Positions 37,500 to 49,945 of a DNA stretch of 64,000 nt are shown in pieces. Each line of letters starts with the position of its first letter. Positions within the stretch are counted from its first letter, which is position 1. Position numbers and translations under genes: made by a program. This DNA comes from Elephas maximus indicus (Eukaryota > Chordata > Mammalia > Proboscidea > Elephantidae), in contig NC_064819.1 in NCBI RefSeq assembly GCF_024166365.1, forward strand, positions 2,988,501 to 3,052,500. Direction: 5' to 3'. A model generated the notes under the pieces. The model saw nothing but the letters and a program-made list of their open reading frames with translations, had not been told where the DNA came from and did not search any database.

Positions 37500-37650
37500 A
37501 CAGGTTATTTCTTTCAACAATTTTGTGAGGTAGACAGGCAGAGAATATTACCCTCATTTCACAGCGGAGGAAGCTGAGCATAGAGACATTCACGCCTTAG
37601 TTTGTCAGCTGAAGAAGGTGGGCTGTAATCAGAGCTGATAGAAGCCGGGC
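37500..37650 (-). repeat. MIR fragment
   Basis: The reverse MIR core is visible: ttttgtgaggtagacagg, then ctcatttcacagcggagg and aagctgagcatagagaca. Confidence 0.65.
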
Positions 37651-37689
37651 ACTTAGGAAGTGATGGAAATCTCCAGCTGTCAGGGGTTT

Positions 37690-37900
37690 GCCACCGCCAC
37701 CAGCGGCTGTGGCGTCAGCCCTGACTCATGGTCATCCCAGGTGTGTCAGAGTAGAACTGTGCCCCACAGGGTTTTCATGGCTGATTTTTTGGAAGTAAAT
37801 TGCCAGGCCTTTCTTCCTAGTCACCTGCAGATGGACTAGAACTTCCAACCTTCCTATTGGCAGCTGAGCACTTTAACCATTTGTACACTTCAGGGACTCT
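37690..37900 (-). mobile_element. AfroSINE-related divergent SINE
   Basis: This is a reverse copy of the subfamily with a long middle: tcagccctgactcatggtca, ccccacagggttttcatggc, ttggcagctgagcactttaacc. Confidence 0.7.
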
Positions 37901-38173
37901 GATATACATACTAAGTGCCCAGTAGACATTTGTTGACTAGAAGGAGTAAGCGAATGAGTCAATGTTTGCTTTGCATTTGAAAATGCCAAACGGGTCGGCT
38001 CCACTCGAGGACTTTGTGGGAACCAGGGGGTAGGTGAGTTTGGGTGGTACGAAGCGAACAGGAAGGAAGTATTGCAGCTCCTGGGGGGCTTACACCAGCC
38101 TAGGAAGGAGGCAGGAAAACCACCAGAGGGGAAAAGGACAGACAAGTGGGAAGGCAGAGGAAGCAGCCTCCCC

Positions 38174-38337
38174 AAAAACCCAAACCCATTGCCGTCAAGT
38201 CAGTTCCGACTCATAGCGACCCTATAGGACAGAGTAGAACTGCCCCATAGGGTTTCCAAGGGGCGCGTGGTGGACTCAAACTGCTGACCTTTTGGTTGGC
38301 ACCTGTAGCACTTAACCATTATGCCACCAGGGTTTCC
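38174..38337 (-). mobile_element. AfroSINE
   Basis: This is a reverse copy: aacccattgccgtcaagtc...ttatgccaccagggtttcc. Confidence 0.93.
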
Positions 38338-39077
38338 ACTAGGGGAAGCAACAGAAAAGGAAAAAAGGTGTGACGTAATTTGCCCCTGATTTATCTTTTG
38401 AAAATTTGACATATGAAAATTCCTGCTTGAAAATGAGGCAAATAAAGAGGTAGTTATTTGCATTACAAATTAACTCCACTTCAAAAGAGTATTTATCTCA
38501 GGTGCGATTCTCTGATGGGAGTCTTCAGAAGGGAACATGACTTGGGAGAGGTGGCAGATTTAAACAATGAAGTCCTGGTTGTAATGTAATAGGAAATAAT
38601 TCCAGTGATAAAGGGGAGACATCTGAAGAGGGCAGTGGCTGTGCCCGGCGCTCTGTACAGAGCTCACAGGAACAAAAGACAGAAGGAGGGGATTGCAGAT
38701 GAGCTTAAACACAAAAGACTGTCATGAACCTTTAAAGTCAGGAATGAGCTGAGCTTTACAAAACGTGCTGAAGACGGCTGTAAGGCGCTGAAAGCTTTGT
38801 TGAGAGTAAGCAGGATCAGTGAGGGACAACCTGCTCTTTGAGTAAGCAAGGCGATGTCAGAGGTTAGTAGTTCTGACTTCCTTCTATTGTTTTTTTTGCT
38901 GCTGTCCTTTCTGAGGTGCAAAATGTAATTACAATCAGATGGAAAAAATTGCTGAAATAAGGCAACTTTTCCTGGACACCAACTGAATAGATAACCCTGA
39001 CCATAAGAATCGGCACAAAGCTGGTTCCTATGAGGTGAAGGTCACATACATCTCGTTCTCCAACTTCCCCACTGTTC
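38338..39077. other. Intergenic, no gene seen
   Basis: This is unassigned sequence without coding signature or recognisable young repeat. Confidence 0.45.
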
Positions 39078-39150
39078 CACCCTGTCCTATAGGGTTGCTA
39101 TGAGTTGGAATCGACTCGACGACAATGGGTTTTGGTTTTGGTTTTGCCCT
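39078..39150 (+). mobile_element. AfroSINE 3'-end fragment
   Basis: Only the tail remains: ctgtcctatagggttgctatg...cgactcgacgacaatggg. Confidence 0.85.
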
Positions 39151-39742
39151 TTTTTTTTGGTGTGTGGTGCAGACTCCATCAGCAGACTGTATGAGCTGGA
39201 AGGAGAAGTGCCTCTGTTTAACATTGCTTTTCCTGACCCTCTTGGAGAATTTTGTGCTTCTTTTCCCTGCAACCCTGGGCTCTGCAGATTTAGAAATCCT
39301 TGCTCTTTTTTTTTTTTTTAAATAATTTTATTGAGGCATACTTTGAATATTATATAATTTACCCATTTCAAGTGTATAGTTAACTGATTTTTAGTAAATT
39401 TACCAAATTGTGCAGTCATCACCGTAAATCAGTTTTCAGACACTTTTATCATCCCGATAAGATTTATGTCAGAGCATGTATCAATAATTTGTCCTTTTTC
39501 ATTGATGAATAGTATTCCGTTGTATAGATAGATTCGCCAGTTGATAGACATTTGGGTTGCTTTCAATTTTTGTCTGTTATGAATAGCGTTGCAAAGAATA
39601 CTCAAGTGCAAGCTTTGGTGTGGGTATTTGTTTTGATTTATCTTGGGTAAATACCCAGGAGTGGAATCACTGGATGATATTGTACATTTATGCTGAACTT
39701 TTTAAGAAACTGCCAAACTGTTTTCTAAAGTGGCTGGACCAT

Positions 39743-40357
39743 TGTCTTAGTTACCTAGTGCTGCTGTAACAGATACACAAGTGGATGGCTTTAGCAAACA
39801 GACATTTATTCTTGCACAGTTTAGGAGGCTGGAAGTCAGAAATCAGGGTGCCAGATCTAGGGCAAGGCTTTCTCTCTCTCTGTCAGCCCTGCGGGAAAGT
39901 TCCTGTCTCCTTTCAACATCTGTAGGCTCCAGTGTTCCTTGGGGATCTCCGCGTGTCTTCGCGTCAGTCTTCCTCTGGGTCTAGGTGCTTCTCAGCACAG
40001 GGACCCCCAGTCCAAACGACGCACTCTGCTCCTGGCTCTACTCTCTTGGTGGTAGTGAGCCCCAATCGCCTCTGCTTGCTTCCCTTTCCTTTCATCTCTT
40101 GTGAGAGAAAAGGTGATGCAGGCACCCCAGGGAAACTCCCCTTACATCGATCACGGCTGTGACCTGAGTAAGAATGTTGCATCCAGCCCTAATCCTCTAA
40201 CCTAATCTTGCCTCATTAATCACAGGCAAAGATTAGGATTTACAACACAGAAGACAATTACATCAGATCACAAAATGGAGGACAACCACACAATCCTGGA
40301 ATCATGGCCTAGGCAAGTTGACACATATTTTTGGGGGGCACAATTCAATCCATGACA
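39743..40357 (-). mobile_element. ERVL/MaLR-like solo LTR inside L1
   Basis: It starts tgtcttagttacctagtgctg and ends caattcaatccatgaca. L1 sequence continues on both sides, so the LTR is younger than the L1. Confidence 0.83.
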
Positions 40358-41298
40358 ACTCTTTTCATTTGTATCAGCAATGTGTGAAGGTTCCTGTTTC
40401 CCCACACCTTCCCCAACGTTTGTTGTTGTCTACCTTTTTTTATTTTAGTCATTCTCGTGAGTGTGAAATGGTATCTCATGGTGGTTTTTATTTCCATTTC
40501 CCTAGTGACTAAAGATGTTGAGCATCTTTTCATGTCCATGTAAGGCATTTGTATATCTTCTTTGTTAAAATGTGTGTTAAAATCTTTTGCCCACTTTTGG
40601 GGGTTGTGTTTCTTGTCTTATTATTGTGTTTTAAGAGTTCTCTGTATATTGTAGATCCAAGTCCTTTATCAGACATGTGTTTTGTGAATATTTTCTCCTA
40701 GCCTGTTGCATATATTTTCATTTGCTTAGTGGCATTTTATGAAATACAAAAGTTTTGAAAATTTTTTTATCACGGTAAATATATATGTAACAAAACATTT
40801 TTGTCATTTCAGAATCTTAACTTGTACAGGTCAGTGACGTTAGTTATGTCCCTCGTATTGTTTAACCATTCCCTAACCACTCCCAAATTTTTCCATCGCT
40901 CTTAACCACAGTTTAGTGTCTCCTAAGCACTGTGCCTTCCTTCCCCCATCCCTCCTGCCTGCCCCTGGTAACCACTAATAAACGTAGGTCTCATGTCCTT
41001 GCCTGTTCTAGATATTTCATAAGTGGGGTCATACAATATTTGTCCCTTTGTGACTGACTTATTTCACTCAGCATGATGTTTTCAGGGTTCATCCATGTTG
41101 TAACATGGATCAGGACTTTGTTTCCCGTTACGGCTGAGTAACATTCCCTTGTATGTGTATACCACGTTTTGCTTATCTATTCGTCTGATGATGGCTATTG
41201 TGAATAGTGCTTTAATGAACACTGGTGTACAAATATCTATTTGCATTTCTACTTTCAGTTCTTTTGGGTATATAACTAGGAGTAGAATTGCTGGATCC

Positions 41299-41480
41299 TA
41301 TGGAAACCCTGGTGGCGTAGTGGTTAAGTGCTACGGCTGCTAACCAAAAGGTTGGCAGTTCGAATCCACCAGGTGCTCCTTGGAAACTCTATAGGGCAGT
41401 TCTCCTGTGTTCTGTAGGGTCGGTATGAGTTGGGGTCGACTTGAAAGCAATGGATTTGGTTTTTGGTTTGGTTTTTGTTG
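41299..41480 (+). mobile_element. AfroSINE inside reverse L1
   Basis: The copy runs from tggaaaccctggtggcgtagt to gggtcggtatgagttgggg, followed by a ggttt-rich tail. It interrupts L1 sequence. Confidence 0.93.
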
Positions 41481-42260
41481 GCCATTTGAATGCCTTCTTT
41501 GATGAAATGTCTGGTCAGGTCCATTGCCCATTATTTGATTGGGTCGTTTGTTGTTGAGTTATAAGAGTTCTTTATATATTCTGGGAAATGAACCTTTATC
41601 CTGTGTATGTCCTCCAAAATATTTCTCCCAATCTGTGGGTTGTTTCTTCACTTTCTTGACAAACTCTTTTGATAAATAAAAGTTCTTCATTTTGATAAGG
41701 CCCAATTTATTGATTTTTTTTCTTTTATGGGCTATGCTTTTGGTGTCATATTTAAGGCCTCAAAGATTTTTCCCTTTTTCTTCTAAAAGTTTTATTGTGT
41801 TAGCTCTTAGATTTAACTCTATTTTTGTGTACAGAATGAGGTGTGGGTCTAAGTTCATATGTGAATATCCAGCACCGTTAGTTAATGTGGCTCTTGTTTC
41901 CCCTGTGGATGACCTTTGTTGAAAACCAATTGACCATAAATATAAGAATTTGTATCTGGACTCCCAGTTCTCTTTCACTGATCTATATATCTATCCTTCT
42001 GCCAATGCCATACTGTCTTGATAACTGTAGCTTTATTTTTAGTTTTGAAATCAGGAAGTAAATATTCTGAGAATTCGTTCTTTTTCAAAAAATTTTTTGG
42101 CTCTTTTAGGGCCTTTGCATTGCCATGTAAATTTTATGATCTGCTTTTAATTTCCTAAAAAAAAAAAAAAAAAGAGATAGTATTGAATCTATAGATCAGT
42201 TGGAGAGAATTGCACTGTAGTGATATTGAGCCTTCCCATCCAAGAACATGGAATGTTGGA

Positions 42261-43485
42261 GGTCCTTGTTCTTAAAGGAGGAATATGTCTACTAGGGGAC
42301 AAGAATCCTATTAAGCTTTAAGTTAGGGCTTTCACCTAGTCATTTGAAGCTTTTTGTGCCAAGAGGTAGACAGGCAACCATGTATTGGATAAAGGATTAA
42401 TACCCTACCATCAGGAGGAGGTAGGGGTTCTGGTACACAGTGAGAACATGGATGAATACATATGACACCTGGGGGATCTACTAAGGTGCCTCTTATTCTC
42501 CAGCCTAACTTTGATGGTATATGGATAAGTATAGCAGCTATGGCCTAAGAAAGTCATGTGATCAGGATCTCAGATACCTCAAGTTCTATCCGCCCAGTAA
42601 GCCACCTAGACAAGTAGAGGTGCTAATCAAGGGTGAGGGGAATCTATAGTAGATAGTAGGAAAGGGTGATGGATGAGAATCACTTTGGCCTTGAGACCAG
42701 CTGCAGTGGCAGAGGTTGTAGTTCATCCCACTAAGTTTCCATTTGCAAGTTACCCCAGGAAGAGAGATCAAGTAGATTTTTGACAAAGCCATTTCTAAAA
42801 CTTACTATCTGAAGAAAGTGGAGCCAAGGCTTACAAAGGGTGGGCTGTACTGGTTGCTGTGGTGCACTACCCAGATCCCCCTTTTAGGATTGAAGCATTC
42901 ATTGCCCCAGTTGTAGGAGCGCTGACATCTGAAGGCTTTTACCTGAAGAGAGCCTCCTTGCCTAAGTCATACCTCCACCTTAGAGGTAGCCCGCATCCAA
43001 TGATTGCCCGAGGCCATAAAGATTTTGCCCCCTTATCAAATTATTCAGAACTCCCTGTGAGATTGTCTGAGTTCTTCATGTGACTGCATCACAGTTCAAC
43101 TCCTCTGCTGAATCGTACTACCTTCATTCTCATATTGGTATTGTTCCCTAGGGCATGTCCCACTAAACTTCTCAATTCTATATGCATATCTCCTTCTTAG
43201 ACTTTCAAGATGAGCCCTAAAATGTCAGTGCAACTTGAGTTGTGTCATTAAAAATGGAATTTTCCATCCATGGAGAATAATAACTTCATGGTACGCTGAG
43301 CTAGTTAAACAACATTTAGAAGATTGTGTTCCACTGGAGCCTCATATTTTAAAGGAACCACTAACAACATGCTATGGGGAAGATGGAATAATGTTTCTAT
43401 GCTCCCTAGAGGAGAGAATAGGGACCAAAGGTAGACATTATAAGGAGGCAGGTTTTGGTTTAGGGAGGGAGGAATTTTCTAAAAC
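42261..43485. other. Unassigned intergenic stretch, possibly an old retroelement
   Basis: No gene was recognised. The 74-codon frame at 42859-43083 and the 87-codon frame at 43235-43498 carry no family signature. The texture, with short proline-rich frames next to LTR-type repeats, could be an eroded retroelement interior, but I cannot name one. Confidence 0.3.
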
Positions 43486-43490
43486 ACAAC

Positions 43491-44000
43491 TGTCTTAATC
43501 ATCTAGTGCTGCCATAACAGAAATACCACAAGTGGATGGCTTTAACAAAGAGAAATTTATTCTCTTACAGTCTAGTAGGCTAGAAGTCTGAATTCAGGGT
43601 TTCTGCTCCAGGGGAGGCTTTCCGTTTCTGTTGGCTCTGAAGGAATGTCCTTGTCATCAACCTTCCTCTGGTCAAAGAGCTTCTCAGCGCAGGGACTTCG
43701 GGTCCAAAGGACACGTTCTGCTCCCAGCATTGCCCTCTTGGTGGTATGAGGTCCCCATATCTCTCTGCTCACTTCTCTCTTTTATATCTCAAAAGAGATT
43801 GGCTTAAGACACTATCTAATCTTGTAGATCTCATCAATATAACTGCCACTAATCCATCTCATTACATCATAGTGATAGGATTTACAACACATAAGGAAAT
43901 CACATCAAATGACAAAATGGTAGGCAATCATACAGTACTGGGAATCATGATCTAGCCAAGTTGACAGATATCTGGGGAGGACACAATTCAATCCATGACA
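43491..44000 (-). mobile_element. ERVL/MaLR-like solo LTR with perfect 5-bp duplication
   Basis: The 510-base LTR (tgtcttaatcatctagtgct...ttcaatccatgaca) is flanked by acaac on both sides (43486-43490 and 44001-44005), the duplication length expected for ERVL-type integration. Confidence 0.92.
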
Positions 44001-44121
44001 ACAACCTATCTCATGTCTTGTGAAGAAGTGAGATGGCTACCTGACACAGCTGGGAATTCATGGGTCAGAGATGTTACAAAAAGAATTTCTGCAATGATTG
44101 GAGGATTGGGTTATAGAGTCC

Positions 44122-44797
44122 TGTCTTAGTTATCTAATGCCACAATAACAGAAATACCATATGTGGATGGCTTTAACCCATTGCCATTGAGTCAATTCCA
44201 ACTCATAGAGACCCTACAGGACAGAATAGAACTGTCCCATAGAGTTTCCAAGGAGAACCCGATAGATTTGGACTGCCAACCTCGGTTAGCAGCCATAGCT
44301 CTTAACTACTACCCCACACATGTTTCCTGGATGGCTTTAGCAAAGAGAAACTTATTTCCTCACAGTTTAGGAGCCTGGAAGTCCAAATTCAGGGCTCCAG
44401 GTCCCAGGTAAGGCTTACTTTCTATATTGGCTCTGAGGGAAGGTCCTTGTCATCAGTCTTCCCCTAGGAGCTTCTCAGTGCAGGAGCCCCAGGTCCAAAG
44501 GACGTGCTCTGCCCTCTGCTTTCTTGGTGGTAGGAGATCCCTCTGTCTCTCTGCTTGCTTCTCTTTTTTATATCTCAAAACAGATTGACTCAAAATACAA
44601 CCTAATCTTGTAGACTGAGTCCTGCTCATTAACATAACTGCCTCTAATCCTGCCTCACTGACGTCATAGAGGTAGGATTTACAACACATAGGAAAATCAC
44701 ATCAGATGACAAAATAGTTGGCAACCACACAATGCTGGGAGACACGGCCTAGCCAAGTTGACACACATTTTGAGGGGACACAATTCAATCCGTAACA
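44122..44797 (-). mobile_element. ERVL/MaLR-like solo LTR interrupted by AfroSINE
   Basis: It begins tgtcttagttatctaatgcc and ends caattcaatccgtaaca. The AfroSINE at 44176-44327 is inserted inside. It is a sister of the LTR at 43491, only 121 bases away and in the same orientation. Confidence 0.88.
44176..44327 (-). mobile_element. AfroSINE inside LTR, with 12-bp duplication
   Basis: It is flanked by tggatggcttta at 44164-44175 and 44328-44339. This repeat is LTR sequence duplicated on SINE insertion. Confidence 0.95.
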
Positions 44798-46899
44798 AGC
44801 ACCTTCCAACTCTCAAATCATATGCTTGTATATTGTGATAAATTGCAAGCTTTTTCAGGAATCTTATGCAATCTGCTCAAAGCATAATGTAAGGCTCAAC
44901 TATGTTGGTTTTCTTAAAGGGAAAACATCCTCCTCCACCGAAGTCAGTAGGAGTGGTGCTACATTGAGTAGAAGAACTAGCATGATATTCCCTCTTAGCT
45001 TTCCTCAACTCCAATGAGTTATTGAATTCCTTTATAAGACACAGAGACGCAACTAAAGATTGTCTTTGAATAGCTTTGACATTTATTAATAAGCATGTTT
45101 ACAGGTTTTTAGGGCTCAGAGGATAATTTATATGCTTCTAAAATTATTTTTAGCCTGTCTGATCATAACCTGAGGGCTCCAGACTGACCAGTTTTACTGA
45201 TAAGAGGGGTGGGTCTCAGAAAATTTACAGACTTGACCCAGGCCATTAAAGGGAGTCTATGCCAAAGCTTAAATTTGACCTCTTAAATTCTGAATGACCT
45301 AGCTTTTGGTCATTTCCCTGAGTCGCACAAACTCTGAGTCTTCTTGCCTTCCAGGCCACTCTCACCGTGTCCAGGGCACTTCTCCCAGGCAGGAAGGGAT
45401 GGAGGAAAAGGATGGGGAGGTCAGGCTCAGAAATAATGAGGGACAAAGATGGAAAGTCTTGGAGGATAGATATATTCTGCTCCTTATTCCCAGCTCAGGG
45501 GAGGAAGAGAAGCTTCAAGGAATGTGGCCTTCAGCAAACAAACAAACAAAAAAAACCTCAGCAAACAAGTATCTGTTATCAGCCTAGGTGTTAGTTCATG
45601 CCGTGGTTGGTCACTTGGGCTGTGTGAGCAGGGAAGGGTGCCCTTTTAGGTGCTATCCATTTGTCTAATAACCAGACTACAAATTCAGTCAAGTATCTTA
45701 GGCAGCTTTAGGGGATAAAAGACAAGAGAAAAATCAGATTTCAAGTGGGAGGCTGTAAAGATTGTGCCTAATAATTGAGACAATTAGAGAATAAGCAGAG
45801 AGAGAAGAGAGAGGTTCTGGGATTCTGGGTGGGTGGTGAACCAGATAGGTATGATAGAAACAGCTGCTTAGTGAGGGAAACCATCACCATCATCATCATC
45901 ATCTCTTACATTTGTTAGGACTTCCAGCATTTCTAATGCATGATCTTATCAGATTTTCAAATGCTCCAGTGAGGAAGGCCACTTTTTACTTAATGGCGAT
46001 GCTGAAGTTTTTAGAGGTTAAGCCACTTTCCCAAGATCACTTATCTTGGCTAGGTTTCCAGCCCTTGACTCGTTTCTGTTTATTCTGTTTTCCTTAAGGG
46101 AGTCAGAGCCAACTTCAGTTTAAGCCCAGCACCCTCCCTGGGGCACACCCATCTTCGGAGGCCTGCAGCCACCTCTTCTCTGTTCCTGGGACCCAGCAGA
46201 CTCTACACAAAGCAGGGACTTGATGCACAGCCATGGAGACTGGGCTTTAATTGCAGCGAGGGTGGGTGGAGCAAAGGTTCCAGACCTTGGGCTTGATGTA
46301 CAGCCTCTGATTCTGCCTCCGCTAGGGTGTGCGTCAGAGCTGAGCTGACACTGCTTACCCTCACCCGAGTCTCAGTGTCAGGAGGTAGTCATGGAAACTC
46401 ACTCCCTTCCGCAGCTGATGAGAAGAGCTTCAGGTAGAAAGGACAAATCAAGTTAATTGCCTGCCACCCCTTTTCTGCTCTCTGTGTGTTGATTCAAATG
46501 AAGCCCTTTCAGCTTTCTGATGTTGCTGGATACCTGACGATTGGTGCTCAGGCCTGAGAGTCAGGACATCCAGGAAATAGCCAGTTCTGAGCGGATCCTA
46601 ACCTTTCTGCCTCTCCGTTTAGATCTGACACAAAGAGAACAAATCCCTTCGCCTAATCCCCCTTGTTTCTGACCCAAACTGTCTATATTGCCTTCATCTT
46701 CACCATCTCTGACCACATTCATTCAACTAGCTGTTGCCCCTCTTCTAGAGAAGAGAACCAAGAATTCAAACTGAATTCTGCATTTGTTGAGATTCATTGT
46801 ATAGCAGAGAGAAACAGTTAATGAAATCAGTGATAGATATTCTGTGGTGTATGTTGCCTGCATGCAATTTTTATGTTGCCCGCATGGAGGGAAAGGAGA
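44798..46899. other. Intergenic, no gene seen
   Basis: This is 2.1 kb of mostly unassigned sequence. It has a short (CAT)n run at about 45886-45903, an (AAAC)n-like run near 45536-45556, and a MIR-like stretch at about 45935-46050. No splice-flanked coding segment was found. Confidence 0.5.
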
Positions 46900-46900
46900 G

Positions 46901-47292
46901 GTTATGGATTGAACTGTGTCCCCCCTAAAGTGTGTTTTGAAGACCTGACCCCAATATCTGTGGATGTGATCCTGTTTGGAAATAGAATATTCTTTGTTAT
47001 GTTAATCAGGTCATACCTGAGTAGGGTGGGCCCTAAACCTAATCACATATAAATTATAAAAAGAGCAGAATAGACACAGAGACACACTCAGGGGGAAGAC
47101 AGATGCCTTCTGAGGACCATCTACAAGCAAAGGAATGCTGGCAGTCACCAGAAATCAGGAGAGACCCAGAACTGACATGGCTGAGACTGGATTTGGACTT
47201 TTAGGCTCCAGAAGTGTGAGGAATAAATTTCTGTTCTTTAAAGCCACCCACCTGTGGTATTTCTGTTATGGCAGCACCAGGTAACTAAGACA
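46901..47292 (+). mobile_element. ERVL/MaLR-like solo LTR
   Basis: It starts gttatggattgaactgtgtcc and ends ggtaactaagaca, with aataaattt near 47224. The flanking duplication is imperfect. Confidence 0.8.
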
Positions 47293-48245
47293 GGAGGCGA
47301 GATTTAGAATCTGGGGAATAGGTCTTCCAGGGATGGCACCATCAGAATAGCTACCACCTGAGCAGAGCGGGAGGAGGCCTCCAAAAATGAAGCTCTTTAC
47401 TTTCCCATCTTGTCCTTCCCAGTGCCTCTTCTCTACAGCCAGGTGGAATTATTTGAAATTCCTTCGGTGCTCCTTGCTTGTCCTTAGTCTTTCAGAGATT
47501 CTCTCTGCCTGGAGCACGCTTCTTTCTTTTTGGTTAAGTCTCAGTCCTGATAACACTTGTCCTGGGAAGCCTTCCCTTGATGCCCAAAACTGAATATGGG
47601 GCTTCCAAACACCATAAATTCCCCTTACTGTAGACAACAAGCAGATAATCACTGTACACATAAATGCTACCTCCCCTATTGAGCTACAGGCTCTTCTTGG
47701 AGTGGGGACCATGTCATCCTCGATGGTGCTTCCCAGCACTAAGCACAGTGCTTGGTACGTAAATTATGGTCAATCGGTATCTATTGATTACATGATTAAT
47801 TAAGTAAATGAGTAAATGAATGGCGTTTTGGAGGATGGAGACCTGGAAGAAGGGCCTGGAGTTGAATGTTGAATGTCACCTATTTGGATTGCTCTCTTGT
47901 TTAGATTTTGCCCAAGTAGTAGGGACAATGGCAAGGCCTTTCTGGACTCCAGATCAAATTTGTTCCCAAGGCACTCTGCTCTGCTTTGTCCAGGACAATG
48001 TCTCTTCCCAGATTTTCGGCTATGGCAGTTCTGAAAGTAGCAAGCCCTGAGGTTACTGTGCTGGATCGTGGTGGGGTTGCTCGAGGTGGGGCATAGAGTG
48101 AAGGGTCCCAGGGTGAAGAGGCTGAAGTGAGTGCTCTGGAGATGTGTTAGGGATACCCCTGGGAGACTTTTCCTGGATCAGAAGAAAACTCTGGGAAGAA
48201 ATTTTCCAGGATTGGAGATAATAGACACTGTCTAGGGAAAAGGCC
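47293..48245. other. Intergenic, no gene seen
   Basis: This is unassigned sequence. The open frames on both strands lack family signatures. Confidence 0.45.
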
Positions 48246-48246
48246 T

Positions 48247-48535
48247 TCCTTAGAAGTACAGCCAGAATGCTCCTTAGAAGCAAGGATGGTGAGACTATAT
48301 CTCACTTTGGACATGTTATCAGGAGGGATCAGTTCCTGGAGAAGGATATTATGCTTGGTAAAGTAGTGGGTCAGCAAAAAAGAGGAAGACCCTCAGTGAG
48401 ATGGATTGACACAGTGGCTGCAACAATGAGCTCAAGCGTAACAATGATTGTGAGGTGGTACAGGAATGGGCAGTGTTTTGTTGTTTTGTACATAGGGTCG
48501 CTATGAGTTGGATCCAACTTGACGGCATCTTCACC
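48247..48535 (+). mobile_element. RTE LINE 3'-end fragment
   Basis: It contains gaagtacagccagaatgctc, gacacagtggctgcaacaatg and tagggtcgctatgagttgg. The tail is ttgacggcatcttcaccacc. It is strongly 5' truncated. Confidence 0.9.
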
Positions 48536-48649
48536 ACCACTGCAACAGGGAAAATGTGCCTCTGAGTTTAATTGGTGGAGATGACTATGAGTTCCTCCTT
48601 GTATCTGGGTGTAGTTTACAGTTTTTGGAAAGTAGGAAAATGGTTAACT

Positions 48650-48832
48650 TACCAGCTGCTAACCAAAAGGCTGTCAGTTCAGTTCCACCCAGAGGTACCT
48701 TGGAAGGAAGGCCTGGCTATGTACTTCTGAAGAATCAACCACAGGAAACCCTATGGAGCACAGTTCTCCTGTGACCCACATAGGGTTGCCATGAGGCAGA
48801 ATTGACTTGACGGCAACTGGTTTGTTTGGTGG
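48650..48832 (+). mobile_element. AfroSINE-related divergent SINE
   Basis: It contains agctgctaaccaaaaggctg, the longer middle (ggctatgtacttctgaaga), and the tail tagggttgccatgaggcag followed by cttgacggcaactgg. Confidence 0.78.
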
Positions 48833-48870
48833 TAAACTGGAGTCAACAGATCTGAATGCTTGCCTGTCAT

Positions 48871-49366
48871 TGTCTTAGTCGTCTGTGCTGCCGTAACAGA
48901 ATTACCACGAGTGGATGGCTTTAACAAAGAAAGATTTATTTCCTCACAGTAAAGTAGGCTAAAAGTCCAAATTCAGGGCATCAGCTCCAGAAAAAGGCAT
49001 TCTCTCTCTCTCGGCCTTCTCATCAATCTTCTCCTGGGCTAGTAGCTTCTTCACGCAGGAACCCCGAGTCCAGAGGTTGTGCTCTGTTCCCAGTGCTTCT
49101 TTCTTGGTGATATGAGGTCCCCAACTCTCTGCCTGCTTTCCTTTCATCTTGAGAGATAAAAGGTGGTACAAGCTACACCCTAGGGAATCTCCCGTTACCT
49201 TGGATCAGGGAGGTGACTTGAGTAAGGGTGGTGTTACAATCCCACCCTAATCCTCTTCAGCATAAAATTACAATTACAAAATGAAGGACAACCACTCAAT
49301 ACTGGGAATCATGGCCTAACCAAGTTGACCCATATTTTTTGGGGGGATACAATTCAATCCATGACA
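48871..49366 (-). mobile_element. ERVL/MaLR-like solo LTR with perfect 5-bp duplication
   Basis: It starts tgtcttagtcgtctgtgctg and ends caattcaatccatgaca, flanked by gtcat at 48866-48870 and 49367-49371. Confidence 0.92.
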
Positions 49367-49829
49367 GTCATTGACTACCTACCTATGGGACCACTATTCT
49401 GGGCCTCAGTTTCCTTTTCTGTAAATGAAGGAATGGGTAGAACAAATACTCTCTAAGGACCATTCCATGATTCTATAAAAATCGAGTGTGAATTTCCTAT
49501 GCTCCAGTCCCCCTCTCTTTCCATAACCAAGTTAGAGATTGAACCATGGCAGGGGAGCCAGACTAATGCCTTGGGCTGGGTTCTTAAGAAAGTTAAGGTG
49601 TGGAGGCAGGTGGGGGAGGCTAAGGCTCTACCAGGGGTTTTTGTTCCAACTTTTTCTCCCTCCACCCTCCACCTGGTAGCCCTCTGGGGCAATAGGATGG
49701 GGTAGGGAGGAGGCTTTCCTGGGGCTCTTTGTTCCATCCTTTTCTTCCCCCTTAATCCCCCTTCCCTGGATCTGTACCTCTCTGGTGGGAGGCAGTGTTC
49801 AGAGTGGCTGATTGCAGGGACTTGGGAAT

Positions 49830-49945
49830 CAGACAGATGTCAATCCTGTGTCCCCACGCTGTGTGACCTTGGGCAGATCTCTTAACCTCCCTCTGCCTCA
49901 GTTCCCTCATCTATAAAGTGGACTTTCTCTTCCGAAAGCTCTCAG
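49830..49945 (+). repeat. MIR fragment
   Basis: The core is gctgtgtgaccttgggcaga followed by ctcagttccctcatctataaa. Confidence 0.8.

Larger units (their letters stand above)
39310..42260 (-). mobile_element. Nested reverse L1 fragments
   Basis: Reverse L1 3' sequence starts at a T run followed by aataattttattgaggcata. It includes gaatagtattccgttgtat and gcatactgccaaactg-type text, breaks at 39743-40357 (LTR), and continues to about 40760. A second L1 3' end follows (40762-41297; atatgtaacaaaacattttt...ccatcgctcttaacc), is split by an AfroSINE, and continues with L1 text to about 42260 (gatgaaatgtctggtcagg; tttttgtgtacagaatgagg). No long frame survives. Confidence 0.8.

Noticed and set aside
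42859-43498. Short proline-rich frames as a novel gene
   Set aside because: The frames are short, on shifted registers, without splice-supported continuation, and lie next to LTR-type repeats.
45884-45903. Short (CAT)n run as a CRISPR or satellite array
   Set aside because: It is a simple microsatellite; no regularly spaced repeats with unique spacers occur anywhere in the window.
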